From Myxococcales bacterium (lineage in GTDB: Bacteria > Myxococcota_A > UBA9160 > SMWR01): a stretch of DNA of 20,746 bases. Under the pieces are notes generated by a model. The model did not search any database. It worked only from the letters and a program-made list of their open reading frames with translations, and was not told the origin of the DNA. Below, in pieces: positions 6,639 through 13,760 of this stretch (the stretch's first letter is position 1; each line of letters begins with the position of its first letter). The stretch spans positions 1-20,746 of the forward strand of contig JACZVU010000028.1 of assembly GCA_022572485.1 (NCBI GenBank), given 5' to 3'. The translations under genes were made by a program, and so were the position numbers.

Positions 6639-8486
6639 TCAGGACGCGGGGAAGTCTCCAACCTGCGCGAGGGCGCGCTGCAGAAGCGCGCGCTCGAGCG
6701 CCAGTCCGGCCTCGTGTAGTGCGATCTCGATGACCGACGTGTCTCCGATGGGTTCCGCACCCGGTAGGTTGTCTGCGTACAAGAGTGCCACCACCCGTCC
6801 ACCGCTCAAGATCGGTGCGATATAGGCCTGAGCTGGCTCCCGATCGCCAATCCGGCACGCGAGAGCCCGGTCGCCATCGCCGGTCGCGGGCGAGCAGAGC
6901 GAGACACGGGCCTCGAGGACATGCCTGAACCATTCGACTTCCGCGACGGGCAGCTCGATCTCCCGAAATTGGGCATCATCGGGCCCTCCCCCGCTGGGCA
7001 ATCCGATCTGCGCGACACCCAAGGCAATATCGTCTCGCACCATGAACATGGCGACCCGTGAAAAGGTCTCCGAGGCAAATTTCAGCACGAGCTTCAGAAC
7101 CTCTCCTTGATTGGCGGGGTCGCGGATGCGCTCGCTCACGGCCCGCAGGGCTCGCAGGTTTTTCAAACCCTCAGCGTTACTGGAAACAGACGGTCGTTTG
7201 ACACGGTTCGAATCGCTCGTTTGCTGCAGTGACTGCTTGAGACACTCCGTGATATCGGTTCGGAAGCGCTCCGCCTCTTCGGTGAAATTCGACCAGGCCT
7301 TTCGATCGGCGAGAAAGGCAGGATTCGGTCCGGTGAGGATGGCATCGGCGGCATCGACGGGTTCCTCTGACCGTGCTTCTTCGTATCGCGCAATCAGCAC
7401 GGGCATGGATGGCCCGAGCAGCTTGAGGCGTCGGATGAACTCGGCGAGGCTTTCGACGCCTGACACCTTTTCGGCTGCCAGATCGATCGACACGAGAACG
7501 ACGGGGATCTCCCCGCGGCGCAGATACTGGCGAATCCGCGCAATTCCACTCTCGCCGTTTTGGAAGATGTGCACACGCGAGAAGGCTTCGGAGAGATTCA
7601 GCTTCTGCCATTCAAGGGTGCTGAGATGCGGATCGATTGAGATCAGACTAGCGACCGCAACACCCGGCTGGGACGGAGTGTCCTCGCGCGGGCTCTCCTC
7701 GACGGGAGCACCAGCGCGCGCCGCCACCTCCAACTCGGGGGCCTCTTGTCGAGTCGCTGCAAACGCCAGCACGTCCTCGGGCGCGCCGGTGTTGCCGCTT
7801 GAATCGCGCGCCACCGATGCGATTTCGGGCTCGACAGCATCGGCTGGATCGGCCATTTCGCGAGCGCTGGGAGGGGAACTGAAAGCCGAAGACCCATCAG
7901 AATCCGCCTCGCCACTGAAAAATATCGGCCCGTCATCCACTTCAGAAACCGCTGAGGCATCTTCGGCAATGGCCGTCTCTGCCTCGCCTTCACCGCAGCC
8001 TCCTTCATCGCCGAGGCGCGCCGCCTCCATCGTCAGGTACTGGGCGTTGATTCCCGTCGGGACCCAGATCTCGCGATCGCGCGAATCGATCTTATCGCGC
8101 ACTTCGAAACTGAATTCGCCAACAACCCATGAGAAGATGCGGAACACCACGCGCTCGACCTGTTCACGACGCAGGGAATCGAGACTTTCCTGGGTCAAAG
8201 AGGTGCACTCGGGAAGAACTTCAACCACGGGTACGTCGCGCGCGCTCGACAGTTCCACCGCGCGATCAAAATCTTCGGCGCGGATAAAATCGGCCCCTAT
8301 GAGAAGCGAGCGAAGATCCTCTGGCTCGCCTTTCACATAGGCGGCCCGAACCAGACCGTCACAGAAGATGATCCGACCCTCGCCCTCCTCGGAGCGAACC
8401 AACAAGAGGCCCGACTTCCGAGACAGACTGACAATCTGCAGAATATCCCCGAGACCCAGGTCCTCGAGGCTTCCGACCAAACTCAT
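6639..8486 (-). CDS. DUF4388 (PATAN) / degenerate receiver / GAF-like regulatory protein
   Basis: The 615-residue protein begins at ATG 8486 (MSLVGSLEDLGL) with GGAG 7 nt upstream; the open frame extends to 8546 but without family similarity. Residues 1-140 match the DUF4388/PATAN pattern (L-G-D-I-L-Q-I-V-S-L, S-G-L-L-L-V, G-R-I-I-F-C-D-G). Residues 160-278 are a low-complexity acidic Ser/Ala/Pro linker. Residues about 279-420 look like a receiver fold, with I-S-I-D near 282-285 and V-L-V-S-I-D ending at Asp335. The conserved Lys-Pro is replaced by T-G-P, so it is probably a pseudo-receiver. Residues about 440-605 resemble a GAF domain (A-P-I-L-S-G-G-R-V-V-A-L-L-Y-A-D). No catalytic motif is visible. 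PATAN domains occur in regulators of pilus motility such as PatA/PixG-type proteins. Its place ahead of cheY-cheA suggests an accessory input or output protein of this chemosensory pathway, which is inference. Confidence 0.8.
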   Translation of the reverse strand: MSLVGSLEDLGLGDILQIVSLSRKSGLLLVRSEEGEGRIIFCDGLVRAAYVKGEPEDLRSLLIGADFIRAEDFDRAVELSSARDVPVVEVLPECTSLTQESLDSLRREQVERVVFRIFSWVVGEFSFEVRDKIDSRDREIWVPTGINAQYLTMEAARLGDEGGCGEGEAETAIAEDASAVSEVDDGPIFFSGEADSDGSSAFSSPPSAREMADPADAVEPEIASVARDSSGNTGAPEDVLAFAATRQEAPELEVAARAGAPVEESPREDTPSQPGVAVASLISIDPHLSTLEWQKLNLSEAFSRVHIFQNGESGIARIRQYLRRGEIPVVLVSIDLAAEKVSGVESLAEFIRRLKLLGPSMPVLIARYEEARSEEPVDAADAILTGPNPAFLADRKAWSNFTEEAERFRTDITECLKQSLQQTSDSNRVKRPSVSSNAEGLKNLRALRAVSERIRDPANQGEVLKLVLKFASETFSRVAMFMVRDDIALGVAQIGLPSGGGPDDAQFREIELPVAEVEWFRHVLEARVSLCSPATGDGDRALACRIGDREPAQAYIAPILSGGRVVALLYADNLPGAEPIGDTSVIEIALHEAGLALERALLQRALAQVGDFPAS

Positions 8487-8623
8487 CCGGCGACTCCGCG
8501 GCCACTCACGCGATCCACACAAGCCGGAGACGAAGAAGCCCGCCAATCGCGTGACCTTCGAGGTCGACCCGATTTCGGCGCCAAAAGGCCTAGGGCTCTC
8601 TGCACTCCAGCTTACCGCTTAGA

Positions 8624-8650
8624 GAATCGGCGAGCCGCGGACTTACTTAA
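8624..8650 (-). promoter_or_regulatory. Candidate sigma28 (FliA)-like promoter upstream of the DUF4388-che cluster
   Basis: On the minus strand TTAAGTAA and GCCGATTC are separated by exactly 11 nt. The -10 half keeps the GCCGAT core (6 of 8 matches to GCCGATAA) and the -35 half matches 5 of 8 positions of TAAAGTTT. The -35 overlaps the stop codon of the preceding M17-N gene. Transcription would begin near 8617, giving a leader of about 130 nt before the DUF4388 ATG. It sits where the housekeeping operon ends and the chemosensory cluster starts. Confidence 0.35.
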
Positions 8651-9260
8651 ACCGAAGATCCTGATTGTAGGAAAAACCACCCGATCGGGCTGAGAGAGGC
8701 CTTGCAGGCTTTTTGGGGGCTTCTGGCAACTCCAGGCTCGCCCCGGCCGGCAGCGCGGCCTGTGCAAGCGATCGCAGTTCAGAAAGCCTCGTCGGCGCCT
8801 CCTCACCCACAATCGCGACACGGAGCTCGGCCTGGCGCTCGGCAGCGGCAGCGACCACGCCGCTGAACAGGGCGCGGGTGCCCTCGGGCCCGAGGTTCGC
8901 CGCGTCGGATGCGAGCCCCAAGACGGCGCGATTCACCCGTAGGTCGAGCGCGCGCCGGGCGAGGTCGCGGCCCAGCTCGTGCCAGGTATCGACGACGAGC
9001 TCGGCCCGGCGCCCGAGGCCGAGAACCAGCAGCAGAGGAGATCGCAACGACCCCGCAGCCGAAAGCAGCGCAGCCTGCCCGAGCGTCCCGTCCAATTTTC
9101 GCGAAGTAACGAGCCCCCAGAGTTCACCGCAAAGCCGCCAGTCGGCGCGACCGGCACTGCCTTGCAGCGGCCGATCGTCGGGCGAAAAGCCGACCACCAC
9201 CAGGTCGGCGGGAACCTGCTCGAGCGGTTTGTCCTCGAGTTCGACGACGACCGATGCCAT
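8643..9260 (-). CDS. Stand-alone leucyl-aminopeptidase (M17) N-terminal-domain-like protein
   Basis: The 205-residue product resembles only the N-terminal domain of M17 leucyl aminopeptidases. It has a D-L-V-V-V-G-F strand, then a G-T-L-G-Q-A-A-L-L segment, L-L-L-V-L-G-L-G, and a helical A-R-R-A-L-D-L-R-V-N region with G-P-E-G-T-R-A-L-F-S-G-V-V. The metal-binding catalytic domain (about 300 residues) is absent and no peptidase motif is visible, so enzymatic activity is unlikely. The last 30 residues are Pro/Ala/Lys-rich and end F-S-Y-N-Q-D-L-R-F-K. The ATG at 9260 shares its A with the nusB stop (TGATG), so it is coupled to nusB; a TTG one codon upstream is a less likely start. In full-length enzymes this domain serves in assembly or regulation. 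What it does alone is unknown. Confidence 0.7.
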   Translation of the reverse strand: MASVVVELEDKPLEQVPADLVVVGFSPDDRPLQGSAGRADWRLCGELWGLVTSRKLDGTLGQAALLSAAGSLRSPLLLVLGLGRRAELVVDTWHELGRDLARRALDLRVNRAVLGLASDAANLGPEGTRALFSGVVAAAAERQAELRVAIVGEEAPTRLSELRSLAQAALPAGASLELPEAPKKPARPLSARSGGFSYNQDLRFK

Positions 9261-9763
9261 CAACCGATCCCCCGACCCGATTCCTGCCTGGCTTTCGCAT
9301 TGGGCTCCAACGCTTGCTCCGTCCGATTTCGGACTCGCTTCGCGACGGCGTCGAGCACGCCGTTCACGAAGCCCGGAGAAGACTCGCCGCCAAAGCGCCT
9401 CGCGAGCTGTATCGCCTCGTCGAGAATCACGGATACCGGTGTATCGGTTCGGGTCAACTCGTAAATGCCGAGCCGAAGAACATTGCGATCAACCGCCGCC
9501 ATCCGGGAAACCTTCCAGTTGATGGCGTTCGCGGCCAGCAGGTCGTCGATATCCGAAAGCCCGGAGGTCGTGCCGGAGACCAACTGCAGCGCGAAATCGC
9601 GCGCGCCCGCCGGAAGATCGAAGTTCTGCACGACCCGCTCGAAGATCTCTTCGATACCGATTTCTCCAGCAGCCTGCTGCGAGTTGGCGAAATCGCGCGC
9701 GTAGAGCGTTTGCAGCGCGACTTGGCGGGAGCGTCGGCGCGGGGCGCGGTCCGATCGACTCAC
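9260..9763 (-). CDS. nusB: Transcription antitermination protein NusB
   Basis: NusB binds boxA RNA with ribosomal protein S10 to support antitermination, chiefly in rRNA operons. The 167-residue protein has the family layout: an N-terminal Arg-rich helix (S-R-Q-V-A-L-Q-T-L-Y-A), a central L-V-S-G-T segment, N-W-K-V-S-R-M-A-A-V-D-R-N-V-L-R, and the C-terminal signature F-V-N-G-V-L-D-A-V-A. The start is a GTG at 9763 that overlaps the ribH stop by 4 nt. The ribH-nusB pairing is common in bacteria. It is slightly longer than many homologues because of a basic tail. Confidence 0.95.
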   Translation of the reverse strand: MSRSDRAPRRRSRQVALQTLYARDFANSQQAAGEIGIEEIFERVVQNFDLPAGARDFALQLVSGTTSGLSDIDDLLAANAINWKVSRMAAVDRNVLRLGIYELTRTDTPVSVILDEAIQLARRFGGESSPGFVNGVLDAVAKRVRNRTEQALEPNAKARQESGRGIG

Positions 9764-10245
9764 GTGTCTACCCCGGGTGGTTTCCCCAGACGGATCATCA
9801 AGCGGGCCATCTCGATGGCCGCCAGCGCGGCTTCTTCGCCCTTGTTGCCGTGTTCGCCGCCGGCCCTCGCGAGTGCCTGGCCGACATCATCCGTGGTCAG
9901 CACGCCGAACCCAACAGGCACCGAGATGTCTCGCATGACTTCCCGCAGCCCATCGGTGACACCCCGGCACACGTAGTCGAAATGCGGAGTCTCGCCGCGA
10001 ATCACCGATCCCAGTGTTACCAGAGCGTGGTAGCGACCGCTCGACGCCAACGCGCGGGCGGCGATCGGAATATCGAACGCACCAGGCACCCACGCAACAT
10101 CGACGTCTTCCCGGCGCGCGCCGCAGCGGACCAACTCCGCCAAACACGCATCGAGCAATTTCTCTGAAATCAGCAGGTTGAAACGCGAGACCACGATCGC
10201 GAAGTGCAAGCCGCTCGCGTCTTCAGATCTCTCGTAGGTATTCAC
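9760..10245 (-). CDS. ribH: 6,7-dimethyl-8-ribityllumazine synthase (RibH)
   Basis: RibH condenses 5-amino-6-ribitylamino-uracil with 3,4-dihydroxy-2-butanone 4-phosphate, the penultimate step of riboflavin synthesis. In the 161-residue product S-R-F-N is at 20-23, V-P-G-A-F-D-I-P at 53-60 and G-S-V-I-R-G-E-T-P-H-F-D-Y-V at 79-92, with His88 as the expected general base. G-V-L-T-T-D-D follows, then the C-terminal G-N-K-G-E-E-A-A helix. The open frame runs on to 10437, but that extension overlaps ribD and carries no RibH similarity. The GTG at 10245 overlaps the ribD stop by 4 nt. The ribE and ribBA genes that usually lie between ribD and ribH are absent here. Confidence 0.95.
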   Translation of the reverse strand: MNTYERSEDASGLHFAIVVSRFNLLISEKLLDACLAELVRCGARREDVDVAWVPGAFDIPIAARALASSGRYHALVTLGSVIRGETPHFDYVCRGVTDGLREVMRDISVPVGFGVLTTDDVGQALARAGGEHGNKGEEAALAAIEMARLMIRLGKPPGVDT

Positions 10246-11390
10246 CGATTCGCTCCTCGGCTTCTGGCGCGTCCGCCACGGCTCGCCGGGTATTCGAGGG
10301 GGCCGCGAATGTACAGATCGCAGCCCACGCGGCCCAAGCGCCCGTTCAGCAACGGGGATTCGGCGAGCAATCTCAGGCCCAGCTCTCCGACCGAAGGACG
10401 CCCATCGCCGCCCAACACCCGGGGTGCAACGAACCAATGAAGCTCATCAACCAAGCGAGCCCGCAAAAACGCAGCCGCGAGATCTCCGCCGCCCTCGACG
10501 AGAATCTCGGTGAGGCCCTCACGGGCCAACCTCGCGGCGGCGCGTTTCAGATCCAACTTCCCTGCGCGCGTCGGCGTCTCGAGCAATCGCACTCCGAGAT
10601 CCTCCAGGACCCTGCGGCGACGCGCCTCGACCTTCGAGCCGCACAACACCCAGGTTCGATCGGCGCCCTCGCGATAGAGTTTTGCGCTCGACGGCACGCG
10701 CAGCTTGGAGTCAACCAGAACCCGAATGGGCTGGTGAACGACGCGCCCACCCCGACGAGCGGTGAGTTCCGGGTCGTCCGCGAGAGCCGTCCCCGACCCG
10801 ATGACAATCGCATCGACCCGGGAGCGCAGGAGGTGCCCCTTCGCCCTCGCGTCAGGACCGGTGACCCAGCGCGACTCGCCATTCGCAGTCGCGATCCGGC
10901 CATCGAGCGAGCTGGCCAGCTTGAGCATCACAAAGGGCCTCCCGAGCGCGCATACCATCGAAAAGCCGCGGTGCTGCTCGCGGCAGGCTTCCTCGAGCAC
11001 ACCGAGCTGAACCTCGACTCCCGCACGCCGCAAGCGACGAACGCCCGCTCCCGAACCCTCCGGGTGGGGATCTCGGTGCCCGACGAATACGCGGCGGATA
11101 CCCGCCTCCAGGATCGCATCCGTACAAGGGCCCGTGCGCCCCACCCGATTACAGGGTTCGAGCGTAACCGCGAGCGACGCACCGCGCAGGTTGTTGACGC
11201 CAAAGCGGCGCTTCGCGCTTACGAGAGCAACGATCTCAGCGTGTGACCCGCCGATCGGTCGCGTTGCTCCGCGACCCAATAAGCGATCGCCGCGAAACAC
11301 CGCGGCGCCGACCGAAGGGTTCGGATACGTGCGCCCCGCTACCCGGCGCGCTGCACCCAGGGCAATCTTCATCGCTGCTTCGGGCGTCAT
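10242..11390 (-). CDS. ribD: Bifunctional diaminohydroxyphosphoribosylaminopyrimidine deaminase / 5-amino-6-(5-phosphoribosylamino)uracil reductase (RibD)
   Basis: RibD carries out the second and third steps of riboflavin synthesis from the GTP cyclohydrolase II product. The 382-residue protein has an N-terminal cytidine-deaminase-like domain (1 to about 145) and a C-terminal DHFR-like reductase domain (about 147-365). Zinc ligands His50 (H-A-E, with catalytic Glu52), Cys80 and Cys89 are present. The motif around the cysteines reads E-P-C-N-R-V-G-R-T-G-P-C, whereas most homologues have His at the Arg82 position. The reductase begins R-P-F-V-M-L-K-L-A-S-S-L-D-G-R-I-A and contains V-E-G-G-G near its end. 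The tail after about 365 is basic and probably disordered. The ATG at 11390 overlaps the nrdR stop by 4 nt. Confidence 0.95.
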   Translation of the reverse strand: MTPEAAMKIALGAARRVAGRTYPNPSVGAAVFRGDRLLGRGATRPIGGSHAEIVALVSAKRRFGVNNLRGASLAVTLEPCNRVGRTGPCTDAILEAGIRRVFVGHRDPHPEGSGAGVRRLRRAGVEVQLGVLEEACREQHRGFSMVCALGRPFVMLKLASSLDGRIATANGESRWVTGPDARAKGHLLRSRVDAIVIGSGTALADDPELTARRGGRVVHQPIRVLVDSKLRVPSSAKLYREGADRTWVLCGSKVEARRRRVLEDLGVRLLETPTRAGKLDLKRAAARLAREGLTEILVEGGGDLAAAFLRARLVDELHWFVAPRVLGGDGRPSVGELGLRLLAESPLLNGRLGRVGCDLYIRGPLEYPASRGGRARSRGANR

Positions 11391-11842
11391 CGCGGGCGCT
11401 CGATCGATTCGAAGAATCGGCGGTAGTCGTCGGCGCCCTGGAAATTGAGGAAGACCGATGCGAAGCGCGCCGCTGCAAGATGGTCGAGACCAACGAGTTC
11501 TTCCATCATTCGCTGGCCAATCAGTCTGCTGGTCACTTCTTTTTCGCCAAGTTCCTGCACGTGTCGCTCGACGCGATCGACGAGTTGGTCGAGCGCTGAT
11601 GCGCTGACAGGTCTCTTCTCGCAGGCTTTCTGCACAGCCGTCAGCAGTTTCTGGCGCTGGTAATCCTCGCGCCGCTCGTCGCGCTTGACGATTTTCGGAA
11701 AGGCCTCTGCGACGCGCTCACGAGTTGTGAATCGGCGCTCGCACTCGAGGCACTCTCGGCGGCGGCGAATCTCATTACCGTCTCGGCCCAAGCGCGAGTC
11801 GATCACCCGGTTTGCTGAATTGAAACAATACGGACAGCGCAC
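11387..11842 (-). CDS. nrdR: Transcriptional repressor NrdR
   Basis: NrdR senses ATP/dATP and represses ribonucleotide reductase genes. The 151-residue product has an N-terminal zinc ribbon (CPYC at 3-6, CLEC at 31-34) with the Arg-rich R-R-R-R-E between, followed by the R-R-F-T-T-R-E motif. An ATP-cone covers about 47-137 (K-R-D-E-R-R-E-D-Y-Q-R-Q-K, then F-A-S-V-F-L-N-F). Length and layout are standard. The start is a GTG 3 nt after the glyA stop, without a clear Shine-Dalgarno, which suggests coupled translation. No NrdR box was recognised in the window, so the targets are elsewhere. Confidence 0.96.
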   Translation of the reverse strand: MRCPYCFNSANRVIDSRLGRDGNEIRRRRECLECERRFTTRERVAEAFPKIVKRDERREDYQRQKLLTAVQKACEKRPVSASALDQLVDRVERHVQELGEKEVTSRLIGQRMMEELVGLDHLAAARFASVFLNFQGADDYRRFFESIERPR

Positions 11843-11845
11843 GGC

Positions 11846-13588
11846 TCAGGTGGAATCGTTCCAGCGACCGGGGTACAATAGGAAGCGTCGACACAGCGTC
11901 TCCACGTCGACGTGTACCGCGTCGAGCGTCTCGAGGTCACCAGGCCGCTCGAGGGCTCGAACGATCAGGTCGCCGATTTCCTCCATTTCTGGCTCGCGCA
12001 TACCGCGGGTGGTGACCGCCGGCGTCCCGATGCGGATTCCCGAAGTTACCGTCGGCTTGCGGGGGTCGAACGGAACCATGTTCTTGTTGGCGGTGATACC
12101 GGCCCGCTCGAGTGCGATCTGCGCCGCCTTGCCGGTGGTATCCCGCCCGACCAGGGACAACAGGAAGAGGTGGTTGTCGGTACCCCCTGAAACGATCTTG
12201 AAACCTCTGTTCGCAATCGATTCGGCAAGCGCGCGCGCGTTATTGATGACCTGCTCGCAGTAGCGTTTGAAGGAGGGTTGCAGGGCTTCTCGAAACGCAA
12301 CCGCCTTGGCGGCGATCACGTGCATCAGGGGGCCTCCCTGGCCGCCCGGAAAAACCGCGCTGTCAATCTTTTTTGCGTACTCGCCGTCGCAGAGAATCAA
12401 ACCTCCCCGAGGCCCGCGCAGCGTCTTGTGAGTGGTCGTCGTGAAGATCTGGGCGTGACCGGCCGCACTTGGATGCAAACCGGTTGCCACGAGACCCGCG
12501 ATATGCGCGATGTCGGCGAACAGAATCGCACCGACTTCGTCCGCGATGGATCGAAATGCCGCAAAGTCGATCGTGCGCGAATAGGCGGTGGCACCGCACT
12601 GGATGAGCTTGGGCTGATGCTCTTTCGCGAGCCGGCGCACTTCATCGTAGTCGATGCGCTCGTCTTCCTCGCGAACGCCGTAGGGGATGATCTTGTAGAG
12701 TTTGCCCGAGAAATTGACGGGGCTGCCGTGGGTGAGATGGCCGCCGTGATCGAGGTTCATCGCGAGCATGCTGTCTCCGACATCGAGCACAGCGCGGTAG
12801 ACGGCCTCGTTGGCCTGGGATCCCGAATGCGGCTGCACGTTGGCGTGGTCGGTGCCGAAGAGTTCCTTCGCACGCGAAATCGCGAGACTCTCGACTTCAT
12901 CGACCTGCTCACATCCACCGTAATAACGGCGGCCCGGATAGCCCTCGGCGTATTTGTTCGTCAACACCGAGCCGGCCGCCTCGAGGATGGGCTCCGAAAC
13001 GAAATTCTCCGATGCGATGAGTTCCAGCGACAACGCCTGCCGGCGAGCCTCCAGGGCGACGAACTTCGCGATCTCCGGGTCCGCCTCAGCGAGGGTTAGG
13101 GCCATTCCTGGCGAAGCGGGGTTGCTGAAGCCGTCGCTGGTGTTCGGATTCGTCAGTGAATCGATCAACTCAATCCTCCTCGCGTGGCGGCCCCCGTCGA
13201 AGGGTTCTTCCAACCACGCTTCCACGATCTCCCAGGCTTGGGCGGGATTCAGACGGTCCGCCGAAAGCGCTAGAACATTGGCATCGTTGTGTCGGCGCGC
13301 GAGTTTCGCCGTGTCCACGTCGTGAACCAGCGCGGCTCGCACCCGGGGAAATCGGTTCGCGGTGTACATCACCCCCAAACCGCTGTCGCAGATTACGATC
13401 CCGCGCTCGGCATCTCCACTCGAGACCGCGCACGCAGCAGGCGCCGCGAATACCGGATAATCGACGGAGTCCGCGCCGTGGGTTCCGTAATCGCGAATCG
13501 TGTAGCCACTGGCCTCGAGCCGCTTGCTCAACTCTACCTTCAGGTTGGCACCGCGGTGGTCGCTCGCCATCACGATCAATTTGCTCAT
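11846..13588 (-). CDS. rpiB-glyA: Predicted fusion: ribose-5-phosphate isomerase B (RpiB) - serine hydroxymethyltransferase (GlyA)
   Basis: One uninterrupted frame of 580 residues joins two enzymes usually encoded by neighbouring genes. Residues 1-145 are RpiB: Asp10/His11 (S-D-H-R-G-A), Cys67 (I-V-I-C-D-S-G-L-G), His100/Asn101 (R-H-N-D-A-N) and Arg134/Arg138. The loop [13 protein letters not shown] departs from the usual C-G-T-G-x-G-M-S-x-A-A-N-K. Residues 146-161 are a polar Asn/Ser/Pro linker. Residues 162-580 are a full-length (419-residue) SHMT, with the PLP-binding Lys388 in [14 protein letters not shown] and D-I-A-H-I-A-G at 359-365. RpiB interconverts ribose-5-P and ribulose-5-P; SHMT makes glycine and 5,10-methylene-THF from serine. 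I chose ATG 13588, with a GGAG-rich leader; the frame stays open to 13864 but overlaps fabF there. A separate glyA could start at ATG 13105, although its AGGA abuts the ATG. An assembly error is not excluded. Confidence 0.85.
   Translation of the reverse strand: MSKLIVMASDHRGANLKVELSKRLEASGYTIRDYGTHGADSVDYPVFAAPAACAVSSGDAERGIVICDSGLGVMYTANRFPRVRAALVHDVDTAKLARRHNDANVLALSADRLNPAQAWEIVEAWLEEPFDGGRHARRIELIDSLTNPNTSDGFSNPASPGMALTLAEADPEIAKFVALEARRQALSLELIASENFVSEPILEAAGSVLTNKYAEGYPGRRYYGGCEQVDEVESLAISRAKELFGTDHANVQPHSGSQANEAVYRAVLDVGDSMLAMNLDHGGHLTHGSPVNFSGKLYKIIPYGVREEDERIDYDEVRRLAKEHQPKLIQCGATAYSRTIDFAAFRSIADEVGAILFADIAHIAGLVATGLHPSAAGHAQIFTTTTHKTLRGPRGGLILCDGEYAKKIDSAVFPGGQGGPLMHVIAAKAVAFREALQPSFKRYCEQVINNARALAESIANRGFKIVSGGTDNHLFLLSLVGRDTTGKAAQIALERAGITANKNMVPFDPRKPTVTSGIRIGTPAVTTRGMREPEMEEIGDLIVRALERPGDLETLDAVHVDVETLCRRFLLYPGRWNDST
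13106..13153 (-). other. RpiB-GlyA linker and alternative glyA start region
   Basis: These 16 codons (rich in Asn, Ser, Thr and Pro) join the end of the RpiB domain to the Met (ATG at 13105) that would normally begin GlyA. There is no in-frame stop. The only purine-rich motif, AGGA, touches the ATG, leaving no usable Shine-Dalgarno spacing. This favours read-through translation as a fusion over independent initiation, but does not prove it. Confidence 0.6.
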
Positions 13589-13760
13589 CGCTCCGCTCTC
13601 CCGCTCCCGCATCCGATCTCGAACCCGTGATTTCGATCGCCCGAGGGTGGCTGGCCTGGGTTGCCAACGAGTCCAGTTTGCCAATCTTTGAGGGTCTTCG
13701 CCCGCGCCACGCCCGTGCTGGGTCGGCGAGCACTCTACTGGAAACGGTGGATTCTCGTCG
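13589..13760 (-). other. 172-nt spacer between fabF and rpiB-glyA
   Basis: This is one of the few real gaps in the operon. It contains a 7-bp direct repeat (TTGGCAA on the minus strand, at 13678-13684 and 13661-13667) and a purine-rich leader just before the rpiB ATG. I see no convincing -10 at the right distance from either TTGGCA, no U-tract terminator and no coding potential. It may hold an internal promoter or be a remnant of rearrangement. Confidence 0.4.

Noticed and set aside
7111..8340. Long plus-strand open frame (409 codons) opposite the DUF4388 gene
   Set aside because: The translation is Ser/Arg/Ala-rich low complexity and is explained by the codon bias of the opposite strand.
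8559..8571. GACCTTCGAGGTC inverted repeat in the DUF4388 leader
   Set aside because: It is a 5-bp stem without a U-tract and could be chance; not strong enough as a terminator or operator.
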